A DNA stretch of 64,000 nt from Acinetobacter tianfuensis (lineage in GTDB: Bacteria; Pseudomonadota; Gammaproteobacteria; Pseudomonadales; Moraxellaceae), in assembly GCF_003611465.1 (NCBI RefSeq), contig NZ_RAXV01000001.1:240087-304086 (forward strand), written 5' to 3'. The notes under the pieces were generated by a model that was given only the letters and a program-made list of their open reading frames with translations, made no database searches and was not told the DNA's origin. Position numbers and translations under genes: made by a program. This document shows positions 31,075 through 40,947 of this stretch, one piece after another (the stretch's first letter is position 1; every line of letters starts with the position of its first letter).

Positions 31075-32460
31075 ATGAAAAATCAATATCTACAAAAAGG
31101 TTTATATGCTGCTGTTTTTACAGCAGCTTCAGTTCAGGTGAATGCAGCTGCTCCAGTGGATTTTTCAAATTTGGTGGAGCAGGTCAGCCCTGCTGTGGTC
31201 AGCGTGAATGTTGTGAAGAAAATGACTCAGGAAGAATTGCTGCAGCAGCAGGTGCCTGAAATTTTAAAACGCTTTTTTGGCAATCAGGTCATTATTCCTC
31301 AGCAGCGTATGCCGCAGGAAAAAACGGCGTTCGGCAGCGCATTTTTCATTAGTAAAGATGGTTATTTGCTAACGAATCACCATGTGGTGGAAGATGCTTC
31401 AAAAGTGACGATTGTGCTGAATGACCGCCGTGAAATTGATGCCAAAGTTGTGGGCAGTGATGAACGCACAGATGTTGCATTGCTGAAAGTGACAGGCGGC
31501 AATTTCCCCGAACTGCGTACTGGCAATGTTGATCAGCTGAAAGTCGGTGAGCCTGTATTGGCGATCGGCTCACCATTCGGTTTTGACTATTCTGCTTCAG
31601 CAGGTATTGTCAGCGCAAAAATGCGCAATATGATGGGAGAGACATCCGTACCGTTTATTCAAACCGATGTTGCTTTAAATCCGGGCAACTCTGGCGGACC
31701 GCTGTTTAATCAGCGCGGTGAGGTTGTCGGAGTGAACTCGCGCATTTTCAGCGGTACCGGCGGTTATATGGGCTTGTCATTTTCTATTCCAATTGATGTG
31801 GCAATGGATGTGGCGGATCAGCTGAAAAAGACGGGTAAAGTCACCCGTGCATATTTGGGCGTGAGTTTGCAGGATATCGACCGTAATTTAGCCGAATCAT
31901 ATCATTTGCCTAAGCCAGAAGGCTCACTCATTACGCAGGTAGTGCCGAATTCACCTGCAGCAAAAGCTGGATTTAAAGCTGGTGATGTTATTTTGAAATT
32001 TAATGGGTCGCCGATTTCACGTACAGCAGAATTGTTGAACTACTTGAACCGTGCTGTACCTAATCAGAGTATTCAGCTGGAAGTGCTGCGTGATGATGCG
32101 CGCCGCAATATCAGCGCTCAGCTGTCTACTGCGCCGGATGATACTCCAGCAAAAGCAGAGGTGCAGGCACAGGGGGCAAAAGGCCCAGTGCTGGGGGTAA
32201 GTATCCGGAATTTGAGCCCAAATGAGCTCAGCCGCTTAGAAATTAAAGGCGGTGTATTGATTGAAGATGTGCGCCGTGACGGTATTGCTGCTCAAGCAAA
32301 AATTTTACCGGGCGATATTGTTACGCAAATTAATAATAAAACTGTCAATAATTCGAATGAATTTATTGCGGCAGTATCTGAGCTGAAAAAAGGCACGATT
32401 GCCCGTGTTGCAATTATTCGTGAAGGCCAGCGTGCAATTGTCGGTATGCGCATTCAATAG
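31075..32460 (+). CDS. mucD: Do/MucD-family periplasmic serine protease
   Basis: A 461-residue envelope quality-control protease. The signal peptide ends near VNA-AAP (residue 24). The catalytic triad is H103 (TNHHVV), D133 (ERTDVALLKV) and S206 (NPGNSGGPLFN). Two PDZ domains follow (about 250-350 and 365-455), with the carboxylate-binding loop YLGVSLQ in the first and VLGVSIRN in the second. Members of the family degrade misfolded outer-membrane proteins; in Pseudomonas the orthologue represses sigma-E signalling. It is monocistronic and ends at a terminator. Confidence 0.94.
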   Translation: MKNQYLQKGLYAAVFTAASVQVNAAAPVDFSNLVEQVSPAVVSVNVVKKMTQEELLQQQVPEILKRFFGNQVIIPQQRMPQEKTAFGSAFFISKDGYLLTNHHVVEDASKVTIVLNDRREIDAKVVGSDERTDVALLKVTGGNFPELRTGNVDQLKVGEPVLAIGSPFGFDYSASAGIVSAKMRNMMGETSVPFIQTDVALNPGNSGGPLFNQRGEVVGVNSRIFSGTGGYMGLSFSIPIDVAMDVADQLKKTGKVTRAYLGVSLQDIDRNLAESYHLPKPEGSLITQVVPNSPAAKAGFKAGDVILKFNGSPISRTAELLNYLNRAVPNQSIQLEVLRDDARRNISAQLSTAPDDTPAKAEVQAQGAKGPVLGVSIRNLSPNELSRLEIKGGVLIEDVRRDGIAAQAKILPGDIVTQINNKTVNNSNEFIAAVSELKKGTIARVAIIREGQRAIVGMRIQ

Positions 32461-32482
32461 TTTAAGGGATTTGAATGTATTA

Positions 32483-32508
32483 AACCGCTTCAGATGAAGC
32501 GGTTTTTT
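32483..32508 (+). terminator. Rho-independent terminator of the MucD-type gene
   Basis: AACCGCTTCA/TGAAGCGGTT with a long T run, 23 bases after the stop. Confidence 0.85.
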
Positions 32509-32591
32509 ATTTAATGTTCAGATTTTGCAATTTACCTGAGCTGAAATTGGCTTAGACTAAGCCAAATATGAAAGATATTTCCAAGGAAAGA

Positions 32592-33053
32592 ATGAGCAGC
32601 GTATTTGATTTAAAGCTAACTGTGCAGCCAGAGCATATCGATGTGCTGGGACATGTAAATAATGTGGTCTATGTCAGCTGGATGCAGGATGTGGCCACAG
32701 CGCATATAGAACATTTGGGTTTAGGGTTGGCGCAATATATTGAACTGAAACATGCCATGGTGGCTGTTGAGCATCATGTGCAATACCGTAAAGCAGCTTT
32801 TGAAGGAGAGGAAATCATCTTGCGGACTTGGCTGAGCGACATCAATGCGCTGTATTCATACCGCCAATATGTTTTCTACCGGCTTAAGGACCAAACGGTA
32901 TTGTTTATGGGAAATACGCAGTGGGCATGTGTTGAGATTGCAACGGGCCGCCCTAAACGCATGTCGCCAAGTTTTACGCAGGCCTATCAGCCAATCTCGG
33001 CAGCTGAAAATCCTATGGATTTCAGTCAATATCATCCCGTTGTTGAAGCATGA
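32592..33053 (+). CDS. Acyl-CoA thioesterase, 4HBT/YbgC type
   Basis: A 153-residue hotdog thioesterase. The 4-hydroxybenzoyl-CoA-thioesterase-type signature is HIDVLGHVNNVVYVSWMQDVA, whose Asp is the expected catalytic residue, with VEHHVQYRKAAFEGEEIILRTWLS as the next strands. The acyl substrate is unknown. The start at 32592 is chosen because AAGGA lies about 5 bases upstream; an ATG at 32568 would add eight residues and has no site. It precedes lepA by 172 bases. Confidence 0.85.
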   Translation: MSSVFDLKLTVQPEHIDVLGHVNNVVYVSWMQDVATAHIEHLGLGLAQYIELKHAMVAVEHHVQYRKAAFEGEEIILRTWLSDINALYSYRQYVFYRLKDQTVLFMGNTQWACVEIATGRPKRMSPSFTQAYQPISAAENPMDFSQYHPVVEA

Positions 33054-33142
33054 TGCTATTGAGGAAATAGCATATGAAAATATCGAAAGAATAAAGCCGT
33101 AAAGGAGTTCATTATTTTCGATACTTTAAAAAAACCATCTGC

Positions 33143-33148
33143 TATAAT
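33143..33148 (+). promoter_or_regulatory. Probable -10 element of the lepA operon
   Basis: A consensus TATAAT in CTGCTATAATCC lies about 75 bases before lepA, in a spacer that also follows the end of the thioesterase gene. No good TTGACA-like -35 is seen at the right distance, so the assignment is moderate. Confidence 0.5.
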
Positions 33149-33225
33149 CCTCAGCAATTTCAATTCGGCTTTTGTTGTGCATCGTTCTTTGTTTGCATAA
33201 CGCTTTATTTTGTTCAAGGTAGCCC

Positions 33226-35043
33226 ATGGCGCAAGCTAAAAAATCTGTTGATATAAAAAACATTCGTAACTTTTCGATCATTGCGCACATCGATCATGGC
33301 AAGTCGACACTAGCTGACCGTTTTATTCAAACGTGCGGCGGTTTGCAGGATCGTGAAATGCAGGCTCAGGTTCTTGACTCTATGGAGCTGGAGCGTGAGC
33401 GCGGTATTACTATCAAAGCTACTTCAGTCACCTTGTACTACACGCATCCAAATGGTGAAGAGTATCAGCTGAACTTTATTGATACGCCGGGGCACGTTGA
33501 CTTTTCTTATGAAGTATCACGCTCTTTAGCTGCTTGTGAAGGCGCTTTACTGGTTGTTGATGCCGCACAGGGCGTAGAAGCGCAATCTGTTGCGAACTGC
33601 TATACCGCAATTGAGCAAGGCCTAGAAGTTTTACCTATTCTAAATAAAATTGACTTGCCGCAGGCTGAGCCAGAACGTGTTATTCAAGAAATTGAAGATA
33701 TCATTGGTGTTGAAGCGACTGATGCGCCGACGTGTTCAGCAAAAACAGGTTTAGGTATTGAGGGTGTGCTTGAGCGCTTGGTTGATGTGATTCCTGCACC
33801 TGCAGGTGACCGTGATGCGCCATTGCAGGCTTTGATTGTCGACTCTTGGTTTGATAACTATTTAGGCGTTGTCTCTTTAGTGCGCGTTAAGCAAGGCCGA
33901 GTGCGCAAAGGCGACAAAATGTTGATGAAATCAACAGGCCAAACGCACATTATTACCTCTGTGGGTATTTTTAATCCGAAACATACAGAAACTGGCATGC
34001 TGGAAGCGGGTGAAGTCGGTTTCGTCATTGCAGGCATTAAGGATATTTTTGGCGCGCCAGTCGGTGATACCATTACCTTAGCAACAACACCTGAAGTTGC
34101 GACATTGCCAGGTTTTAAAAAGGTGAAACCGCAAGTTTATGCAGGCTTGTTCCCAATTGATGCGAGTGATTTTGAACCGTTCCGTGAAGCGCTTCATAAG
34201 TTGCAAATTAATGACTCTGCATTATTTTTTGAACCAGAAAGCTCAGATGCATTAGGTTTTGGTTTCCGCTGCGGCTTCTTGGGTATGCTGCATATGGAAA
34301 TCGTACAGGAGCGTTTAGAGCGCGAGTACGATTTAGACCTGATTTCTTCTGCGCCAACGGTTATTTATGAAGCTGTAATGAAGAGCGGTCAAACCATTTA
34401 CATTGACAGCCCGTCAAAAATGCCAGACGGTTCAACTGTAGAAGATTTGCGTGAACCGATTGCGGAATGCCATATTCTTGTTCCTCAGGAATACCTCGGT
34501 AATGTAATGACTTTATGTGTTGAGCGCCGCGGTGTGCAAAAAGACATGAAGTTCATGGCAAACCAAGTGTCAATTACATTTGAAATCCCAATGGCTGAAG
34601 TTGTCATGGACTTCTTTGATAAATTGAAGTCATGCTCGCGCGGTTTTGCATCGCTTGACTATAACTTTGTCCGTTTTGAATCTTCGTCTTTAGTTAAAGT
34701 TGATGTGCTGATTAATGGTGATAAGGTGGATGCGCTAGCAATGATCTGCCACCGTCAGGATGCACGCCATCGCGGTATCGCGCTGGTAGAGAAAATGAAA
34801 GATTTGATTCCGCGTCAAATGTTTGATGTTGCGATTCAGGCAGCAATTGGTGCGCAAATTATTGCCCGTTCAACAGTTAAAGCAATGCGTAAAAACGTAT
34901 TGGCTAAATGTTATGGCGGCGACGTGTCTCGTAAGAAGAAACTTCTGTCGAAACAAAAAGAAGGTAAGAAACGTATGAAACAAGTGGGCAGTGTAGAAAT
35001 CCCGCAAGAAGCGTTCCTTGCTGTATTGAAAGTAGAAAGATAA
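33226..35043 (+). CDS. lepA: Elongation factor 4 (LepA)
   Basis: A ribosome-associated translational GTPase, 605 residues, full length. G1 [13 protein letters not shown], switch [14 protein letters not shown]3 [28 protein letters not shown] and G4 [13 protein letters not shown] are followed by domains II, III and V and by the LepA-specific C-terminal domain ([41 protein letters not shown]). It leads a run of genes (lepB, DUF4845, rnc, era) with small gaps, the usual order in gamma-proteobacteria. Confidence 0.98.
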   Translation: MAQAKKSVDIKNIRNFSIIAHIDHGKSTLADRFIQTCGGLQDREMQAQVLDSMELERERGITIKATSVTLYYTHPNGEEYQLNFIDTPGHVDFSYEVSRSLAACEGALLVVDAAQGVEAQSVANCYTAIEQGLEVLPILNKIDLPQAEPERVIQEIEDIIGVEATDAPTCSAKTGLGIEGVLERLVDVIPAPAGDRDAPLQALIVDSWFDNYLGVVSLVRVKQGRVRKGDKMLMKSTGQTHIITSVGIFNPKHTETGMLEAGEVGFVIAGIKDIFGAPVGDTITLATTPEVATLPGFKKVKPQVYAGLFPIDASDFEPFREALHKLQINDSALFFEPESSDALGFGFRCGFLGMLHMEIVQERLEREYDLDLISSAPTVIYEAVMKSGQTIYIDSPSKMPDGSTVEDLREPIAECHILVPQEYLGNVMTLCVERRGVQKDMKFMANQVSITFEIPMAEVVMDFFDKLKSCSRGFASLDYNFVRFESSSLVKVDVLINGDKVDALAMICHRQDARHRGIALVEKMKDLIPRQMFDVAIQAAIGAQIIARSTVKAMRKNVLAKCYGGDVSRKKKLLSKQKEGKKRMKQVGSVEIPQEAFLAVLKVER

Positions 35044-35066
35044 TAAATACTGAGGTCATTTAGCTC

Positions 35067-35894
35067 ATGGATTTTGATTTTAATTTAATCCTTGTACCAG
35101 TCACATTGGTGTTCTTTATTGTGTGGCTGTTGGATAAACTTGTCTGGAGACAAAGACAAACCAAAGGCAAGGGGAATGAAAATGTCATTATCGCATGGGC
35201 ATATGATTTCTGGCCTGTATTGGCTGTTGTTTTAATCCTGCGTTCATTTTTGTATGAGCCGTTTAATATTCCTTCAGACTCTATGGTTCCGACTTTGGAG
35301 ACTGGGGATTTTATTTTGGTCAATAAATTTGAATATGGTGTACGTTTGCCAATCATCAATACAAAAATTATTGATACAGGTGAGCCTGAGCGCGGTGATG
35401 TTGCAGTGTTCCGTTACCCGCCGCAGCCGACAATCAGCTATATTAAGCGTATTGTAGGTTTGCCGGGTGATCATATTGTTTATGATCATGGGCAGCTGAT
35501 TATTAATGGTCAAAAAGTTGCTAAAGTTCCAGCTGAATTCAGCCGTGAAAAAGATATTTTAGATACACCGGCTTCGATTTATCATAAGGAAACGTTAGGC
35601 AAACATACGTTTACCATGCGTGAGCTTGAAGGGGTAAATGTCGCCCGTCAGGCGCCATTTATCAACTATGTTGAAAATGGAAAATATGCTAATGAAAATG
35701 GTTTATATTGGGAAGTCAAAGTTCCAGAAGGTCATTACTTCGCGATGGGAGATAACCGTGATCAAAGTGCTGACAGCCGTTTCTGGGGATTTGTGCCTGA
35801 AGAAAACCTGACAGGCCGTGCTTTCTATAAGTGGATGCATAAAGAGCCTGGTTTTAAATTGCCGTCATTTAGCCGTAACGGTACAATTGATTAA
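35067..35894 (+). CDS. lepB: Signal peptidase I (LepB)
   Basis: Membrane-bound peptidase of 275 residues that removes signal peptides. Two N-terminal helices (about 5-22 and 48-65) precede the catalytic domain. The nucleophile is S72 in PSDSMVPTLETGDF and the general base is K127 in YIKRIVGLPGD. The last box is FAMGDNRDQSADSRFWGFVP. It lies 23 bases after lepA with TGAGGTC upstream of the ATG, so it is in the same operon. Confidence 0.97.
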   Translation: MDFDFNLILVPVTLVFFIVWLLDKLVWRQRQTKGKGNENVIIAWAYDFWPVLAVVLILRSFLYEPFNIPSDSMVPTLETGDFILVNKFEYGVRLPIINTKIIDTGEPERGDVAVFRYPPQPTISYIKRIVGLPGDHIVYDHGQLIINGQKVAKVPAEFSREKDILDTPASIYHKETLGKHTFTMRELEGVNVARQAPFINYVENGKYANENGLYWEVKVPEGHYFAMGDNRDQSADSRFWGFVPEENLTGRAFYKWMHKEPGFKLPSFSRNGTID

Positions 35895-35916
35895 TGCATC
35901 ATTAGGAAAATAAAAA

Positions 35917-36288
35917 ATGCGCAATCAAAAAGGGGCATCGTATATCGCGATATTATTTGCAGTCATTGGTTTAGCGCTTATTGCTAAAGTTCTTATTGCA
36001 GTGTGGGGGCCTTATTGGGATGACCGTGTTGTAGATTCTCAGATTGAAGAGTTAATACAAAGCAGTCCGAAAAATATTACACCTGAAAAATTTAATTCTC
36101 AGATGTCGCAGCGTTTAGAGATGAATAATGTCCGTGATTTGAAGTTTGAGGAAATTGCGAAGGTGTTAAATGTGGATGGCCTTCAAGTCAAAAAAAATTA
36201 TGAGATAAGAAAGCCATTCTTATTGAATATAGATATTGTGTTAAAGTTCGAGAAAGATTTTGATCAAAGCTCAGTCAAAGCTAAATGA
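35917..36288 (+). CDS. DUF4845 small membrane protein
   Basis: 123 residues. An N-terminus MRNQKGASYIAILFAVIGLALIAKVLIAVWGPYWDD like that of a pilin or type II secretion pseudopilin gives one membrane helix (about 8-28), with a small periplasmic alpha/beta domain after it. DUF4845 genes are commonly found between lepB and rnc in gamma-proteobacteria, as here; function unknown. It starts 22 bases after lepB, with TTAGGAAA upstream. Its last 29 bases overlap the start of rnc. Confidence 0.88.
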   Translation: MRNQKGASYIAILFAVIGLALIAKVLIAVWGPYWDDRVVDSQIEELIQSSPKNITPEKFNSQMSQRLEMNNVRDLKFEEIAKVLNVDGLQVKKNYEIRKPFLLNIDIVLKFEKDFDQSSVKAK

Positions 36289-36958
36289 AGTTCGTTTAGC
36301 CAGCCGTATCGGTTATCAGTTTAAGCAGCCAGAGCTGCTGCAGCTGGCCTTGACCCACCGATCGGTGAGCCATAAACATAACTATGAGCGTCTAGAATAT
36401 CTAGGCGATTCATTGTTAGGTATGATTATCGCAAATTATTTATACCATGCTTACCCTCATGAAAATGAAGGCCGTCTAACGCGTATGCGCGCAACATTGG
36501 TGCGTCAGGAAGCATTGGGTAAAATTGCAAATGATTTAAAGCTCAGCCAAAACTTAATTTTAAGTACGGGTGAGTTGAAATCAGGCGGTCATCATCGCGA
36601 GTCTATACTCGCAGATACTGTAGAATCAATTATTGGCGCAATCTATGTCGATTGTCAGGATTTAAAAATTCTGGAGCCCGTTGTACTTAAATGGTATGCG
36701 CCATATTTAGATAATATTGAGCCTACAGACCAGCTTAAAGACCCCAAATCACGTTTACAGGAATATCTTCAAGCGCGTAAAAAACCTCTCCCGGTTTACG
36801 AAGTGATTGATATTCAAGGTGATGCGCCAAATCAGCATTTCAAAGTGGAATGTACGGTTGCAGGCTTGCCAGTATGCTATGGTGAGGGATCAAGCCGCCG
36901 CTTTGCTGAGCAGGCAGTAGCGGCAGATATCTTAAAAATTTTGGAGCAAAAGTCTTAA
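36260..36958 (+). CDS. rnc: Ribonuclease III
   Basis: A double-strand-specific RNase of 232 residues, processing rRNA and regulatory duplexes. The catalytic motif HNYERLEYLGDSLLGMIIANYLY and the second acidic cluster ADTVESIIGAIYVD form the RNase III domain. The C-terminal double-stranded-RNA-binding domain is seen in DPKSRLQEYLQARKKPLPVYEV to AEQAVAADILKIL. The start is TTG at 36260 inside the DUF4845 gene, with GAGAAAGA upstream, and gives the family-typical KLNEVRLASRIGYQF. The stop overlaps the era start (TAATG). Confidence 0.95.
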   Translation: MIKAQSKLNEVRLASRIGYQFKQPELLQLALTHRSVSHKHNYERLEYLGDSLLGMIIANYLYHAYPHENEGRLTRMRATLVRQEALGKIANDLKLSQNLILSTGELKSGGHHRESILADTVESIIGAIYVDCQDLKILEPVVLKWYAPYLDNIEPTDQLKDPKSRLQEYLQARKKPLPVYEVIDIQGDAPNQHFKVECTVAGLPVCYGEGSSRRFAEQAVAADILKILEQKS

Positions 36959-37986
36959 TGACTACTCATTCCGATCACATCGATGCTGATCACGAGCCGC
37001 AAGACAGCGGCAATGACTTAATTAATCAGTTCTTCAGTTCACAAGGAACAACCATTCCTTCTGATTATAAGAGCGGTTTTGTTGCGATTGTGGGCCGTCC
37101 AAACGTTGGTAAATCAACGTTGATGAACCATATTTTAGGACAAAAACTTTCGATTACTTCACGTAAGCCGCAAACGACACGTCATAAAATCGTGGGTATT
37201 GATTCGCGTGAAAAATCTCAGGCCGTATTTGTGGATACGCCAGGGATGCATAAAAAAGAAGTGCGCGCTATCAATAAAATGATGAACCGCGCAGCGCATT
37301 CAGCACTTCGTGACGTAAACTTGGTTTTATTTGTGCTTGATGCAGATAAGTGGACTCAAAACGATGAACTTGTTTTGGAGAAGCTGAAAAATGCAGATAT
37401 GCCGGTGATTCTTGTGATCAATAAAATTGATACGCTGGAAAATAAAAACCATGCATTGCCATTGATTCAGTCACGTGCAAAACTCATGAATTTCGCAGAA
37501 ATTGTTCCTGTATCGGCTTTACGCGGCGCGAACTTAGATCACTTGCGCGATACGATTGAAAACTATCTTCCTTTCCAGCCGCCGCTATATTCTTTAGAGC
37601 AGCTGACGGACCGTTCTGAGCGCTTCTTAGCGTCAGAGGTAATCCGTGAAAAAATTATGCGTCAGCTGGGTGAAGAGCTGCCTTATGATTTAACGGTGCA
37701 AATTGAGTCATTTAAGACTGAAGAAGCAACGATTAATGAAAAAACTGGCCGTCCTAAGCCTGCATGTACTTATATTGATGCAACAATTTTTGTCGACCGT
37801 CCAGGCCAAAAAGCGATTGTGATTGGTGAAAAAGGCACAAAACTGAAGAAGATCGGTATGGATGCGCGTGTGGACATGGAAAAAATGTTCGAGCAAAAAA
37901 TCATGCTGACACTTTGGGTTAAAGTGAAAGGCGGCTGGTCTGATGATGAGCGCGCATTAAAAAGCTTAGGATATAGCGATATCTAA
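36958..37986 (+). CDS. era: GTPase Era
   Basis: An essential GTPase that binds 16S rRNA during 30S maturation. The 342 residues include an N-terminal acidic extension of about 38 residues (TTHSDHIDADHEPQDSGND) before the G domain: G1 GRPNVGKSTLMNH, G3 DTPGMHKKE, G4 NKIDTL. The C-terminal KH domain shows VIGEKGTKLKKIGMDARVDMEKMF. It is translationally coupled to rnc through a one-base overlap. Confidence 0.97.
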   Translation: MTTHSDHIDADHEPQDSGNDLINQFFSSQGTTIPSDYKSGFVAIVGRPNVGKSTLMNHILGQKLSITSRKPQTTRHKIVGIDSREKSQAVFVDTPGMHKKEVRAINKMMNRAAHSALRDVNLVLFVLDADKWTQNDELVLEKLKNADMPVILVINKIDTLENKNHALPLIQSRAKLMNFAEIVPVSALRGANLDHLRDTIENYLPFQPPLYSLEQLTDRSERFLASEVIREKIMRQLGEELPYDLTVQIESFKTEEATINEKTGRPKPACTYIDATIFVDRPGQKAIVIGEKGTKLKKIGMDARVDMEKMFEQKIMLTLWVKVKGGWSDDERALKSLGYSDI

Positions 37987-38022
37987 GCAGCAGTAAAAGA
38001 CTAACTTTTATAGGAATAGATC

Positions 38023-38217
38023 ATGTTGAAAGTGGCAGCAATACTTGCTTGTATTTTGTTTTTACAAGGCTGTGTACATAAACTGGTGACTGTTCCTGTA
38101 AAAGTAGCCTATAAAACCACAAAGGGTGTTGTGAAGGGCACGGCAGCAGTTGTGGGTGCAGTCATTCCTGATGGCGATGACGAAGAAGATCAAAAAGAGA
38201 AAAAAGATAAGGATTGA
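38023..38217 (+). CDS. Small lipoprotein
   Basis: 64 residues with a short hydrophobic signal and a lipobox LQGC (Cys at 17), so a lipid-anchored envelope protein. The mature part begins VHKLVTVPVKVAYKTTKGVVKGTAAVVGAVIP and ends in an acidic-basic tail (DGDDEEDQKEKKDKD). It lies 36 bases after era and 11 before recO, in the same direction, with TAGGAAT upstream. Function unknown. Confidence 0.85.
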   Translation: MLKVAAILACILFLQGCVHKLVTVPVKVAYKTTKGVVKGTAAVVGAVIPDGDDEEDQKEKKDKD

Positions 38218-38228
38218 TGTTTTAATTC

Positions 38229-38939
38229 ATGCGTAATGAAATTCTGCATGGTTACTTAATCCATCACCGCAAATACCGTGAACGCAGTCATATTGTGCAT
38301 CTATTTACGCAGGAACATGGGCGAGTGGATGGTATATTGCGTCAAACTCCTCCTCCTCAATATCAGCCTATTTGTTTGCAGGCTTCTGGTAAGTCGGACC
38401 TTAAAAACTTTACAAAGCTGGAAATCATCAATCAGCCAATTTTCTTTTTTGGTGATGCCTTTTTTTCTGGCTTCTATCTTAATGAAATTTTGCTGCGTCT
38501 TTGCCCGCCAGAGGTTGAGATGCCGCAAACATTTGCGCAATATGCAGAAACTTTACATCATTTGCAGTCACTGGCCTCCCATGTTTCGCCAGATGTTGAA
38601 TTAAGGCAAATACTCAGGCGTTTTGAGCATGAGCTGCTTGAGGAGCTGGGCTATCCCTTGGATTTCACTGTGGACTCAAATCAAGAGCCTATAATGGCGC
38701 TGCAAAATTATCAATTTCAACTGAATGATGGCTTCATGCCTGTTATTCAAGCCAGTCGGGTATCTATGACTGGACAGCAGGTGCTGTCTATGTCTGAATA
38801 TGAAAAGGGTATGGATTTTAGTCCAGAACAGTTACAATTGCTCACGAAGCTTTACCGGCAAATGATTACTTCTTTGCTGGGTGAGCGGTCGTTGAAAAGC
38901 CGTCAGCTTTGGGTGCAAAACTCTCAATCAAAATCGTAA
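38229..38939 (+). CDS. recO: DNA repair protein RecO
   Basis: A recombination mediator of 236 residues that, with RecR, helps load RecA on SSB-coated DNA. The N-terminal OB-fold is visible in LHGYLIHHRKYRERSHIVHLFTQEHGRVDGILR, followed by the helical region FFSGFYLNEILLRLCPP and LRRFEHELLEELGYPLDF, typical of gamma-proteobacterial RecO. The zinc-binding Cys set of other RecO proteins is absent, as in E. coli. Its place between era and pdxJ is the standard order. Confidence 0.93.
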   Translation: MRNEILHGYLIHHRKYRERSHIVHLFTQEHGRVDGILRQTPPPQYQPICLQASGKSDLKNFTKLEIINQPIFFFGDAFFSGFYLNEILLRLCPPEVEMPQTFAQYAETLHHLQSLASHVSPDVELRQILRRFEHELLEELGYPLDFTVDSNQEPIMALQNYQFQLNDGFMPVIQASRVSMTGQQVLSMSEYEKGMDFSPEQLQLLTKLYRQMITSLLGERSLKSRQLWVQNSQSKS

Positions 38940-38953
38940 GTTAGGAATATATT

Positions 38954-39679
38954 ATGGCTGCTTTACTTGGTGTAAATATTGACCATGTGGCGACATTGCG
39001 CCAAGCGCGTGGTACCGCTTACCCAGATCCTGTAAACGCGGCGCTAATTTGTGAACAGGCTGGCGCAGAAGGTATTACACTGCACTTGCGAGAGGACCGC
39101 CGTCATATTCAAGATGATGATGTGCGCCGCATGCGCCCAGCTTTAAAAACCCGTATGAACTTAGAGTTGGCGGTGACGGATGAAATGGTTGCGTTTGCAA
39201 AAGAAATTCAGCCGCATCATGTTTGTTTTGTACCTGAAAAACGTCAAGAAGTAACAACTGAAGGCGGTTTGGATGTTGTTGCTAACTTTGAAGCGGTCAA
39301 GGCGGCCACACAAGAACTTTCAGCAATTGGCTGTGATGTTTCTTTATTTATTGATGCAGACTTAGCGCAAATTGATGCTGCGGTTGCATGCGGTGCGCCG
39401 ACCATTGAGATTCATACTGGCGCTTATGCAGATGCTCATACACCTGAAGCGCAGCAGCGTGAACTCGAGCGTATTGTTAAAGGCGCTGAATATGCGGCAG
39501 CGAAAGGCTTGGTGGTGAATGCCGGCCATGGTCTGAATTTGGATAATGTGACCCCGATTGCTAAAATCCCGCAAATTCATGAGCTGAATATTGGTCATTC
39601 TTTAATTGCAGATGCTGTGTTTGTCGGTTTGGCTCAAGCAGTGCAAGAAATGAAAGCTGTAATTAAAGCTGCCCGTTAA
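38954..39679 (+). CDS. pdxJ: Pyridoxine 5'-phosphate synthase (PdxJ)
   Basis: Condenses 3-amino-2-oxopropyl phosphate with 1-deoxyxylulose 5-phosphate to give pyridoxine 5'-phosphate. A TIM barrel of 241 residues, full length: [83 protein letters not shown] and [17 protein letters not shown]. It starts 14 bases after recO, with TTAGGAAT upstream, and continues the operon. Confidence 0.97.
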   Translation: MAALLGVNIDHVATLRQARGTAYPDPVNAALICEQAGAEGITLHLREDRRHIQDDDVRRMRPALKTRMNLELAVTDEMVAFAKEIQPHHVCFVPEKRQEVTTEGGLDVVANFEAVKAATQELSAIGCDVSLFIDADLAQIDAAVACGAPTIEIHTGAYADAHTPEAQQRELERIVKGAEYAAAKGLVVNAGHGLNLDNVTPIAKIPQIHELNIGHSLIADAVFVGLAQAVQEMKAVIKAAR

Positions 39680-39692
39680 GTGATTTAAATTT

Positions 39693-40346
39693 ATGTCAAA
39701 TATTGATTATGATGCATTAATGAAGCCAGTCATTGGCTTCTTAGGCTGTGAGACACCTAAAGAATGGCTGGATGAGGCGGTAAACAGCTTGGATATCCTG
39801 ATGCAGGATCATGCAAATTGTGAAAAAAAAGCTGCCAGTACAGCAATGAATCTGATGTTTCGCTACAACTTCTATGCAGATTTGCAAGTTCGGCTGGCAC
39901 AGCTTGTGCGTGAAGAAATGCTGCATTATGAGCAAGTGCTGGAGTTGATGAAAAAGCGCGGGCAGGAATGGACTGCAATTAGTGCGGGACGTTATGCAGG
40001 AGGCCTGCGTAAAGAGGTGCGTACTTATGAGCCAGAAGCTTTAATTGATATTTTAATCATTGGCGCTTTTGTAGAAGCCCGCTCTTGTGAACGTTTCTAT
40101 GCGCTGGCGCCTGTTGTTGATGAGGATTTGGGCCGTTATTACCGATATCTGCTTAAGTCGGAATCTCGTCATTTTGAGGACTATCTGACGCTGGCGATGG
40201 ATGTGGCGAAAACGGCTAAGCTGAAAAATCCTAAAGAGGATATTCAGGAGCGTATTGAGCATATCCGTGAAGTAGAGAAAAATTTAATTCTAGCACCTGA
40301 TGAGCTATTCCGCTTTCATAGCGGTGTGCCGGCACAGGCTGCCTAG
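39693..40346 (+). CDS. miaE: tRNA-(ms2io6A37) hydroxylase MiaE
   Basis: A non-haem di-iron monooxygenase that hydroxylates the isopentenyl group of ms2i6A37 in tRNA. The 217 residues show ferritin-like metal-binding motifs: EKKAASTAMNLMFRY, REEMLHYEQVLELM, EARSCERFYALAP and LLKSESRHFEDYL. It resembles the Pseudomonas-type MiaE. It lies 13 bases after pdxJ and closes the operon, with a terminator after it. Confidence 0.93.
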   Translation: MSNIDYDALMKPVIGFLGCETPKEWLDEAVNSLDILMQDHANCEKKAASTAMNLMFRYNFYADLQVRLAQLVREEMLHYEQVLELMKKRGQEWTAISAGRYAGGLRKEVRTYEPEALIDILIIGAFVEARSCERFYALAPVVDEDLGRYYRYLLKSESRHFEDYLTLAMDVAKTAKLKNPKEDIQERIEHIREVEKNLILAPDELFRFHSGVPAQAA

Positions 40347-40349
40347 GTA

Positions 40350-40380
40350 TAAAAATCCTCCGTTAAGGGGGATTTTTTTT
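40350..40380 (+). terminator. Rho-independent terminator of the lepA-to-miaE block
   Basis: AAAAATCCTCC pairs with GGGGGATTTTT through G-U pairs and is followed by a T run, a few bases after the miaE stop. Confidence 0.85.
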
Positions 40381-40947
40381 GCCTATGTTGCTGAAGCTGA
40401 GTGTTGAGTGTGTGGGATTTTTGAATAAAAATTATTTATATGATTGTGTAATCTAGCTGCTATGAATTTTTATAATTTATTTATTGGGGAGAGATGAAAT
40501 TTTTAAACTAATCGGCGGTCATTGTCCTTTAGGCAGTATTTCGATGTTCTCATTGGCGCATTATTTCTATGCTGTACCAATGCACTATCAAGTTTTTCAT
40601 AATTATACGGCTATGGTGTCAGGTTTTTATCACAGCTCATTTTCATAAGAGACTGTATTTAGGGTCTTAAATTGCATTATCTCAATCCCAAAAGATGAAA
40701 ACTTGTCTTATTGATGCAGACTGGTCTAATGCTGGAGCATTAAGCAGTTGTGTTTTGGGAGAGCAGGTGGATGATGCGTAGGTATTTGAGGTGAACGGCA
40801 AGTCAGTAGAAAATATACCTTGGCTTTTAGTTGTGATTGATTGGGTTTTAAGTCAAAAGCCTAGTTTGTGCTGTTTGTTATTGGTAGCTATAAAATATTC
40901 AGGCAATAAAAAACCCGTTTCATAATGAACGGGTTCTTTAAAAAATT
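40381..40947. other. Spacer without a detectable gene
   Basis: 567 bases between the miaE terminator and tRNA-Asn. All frames are broken by stops and I see no readable gene remnant. At its right end a hairpin (AAAAACCCGTT/AACGGGTTCTTT, about 40909-40941) can act as a terminator of the minus-strand tRNA gene. Confidence 0.4.

Noticed and set aside
31023..31259. 78-codon frame overlapping the mucD start
   Set aside because: Ser/Cys/Gly-rich product in a different frame from the protease signal peptide; a shadow frame.
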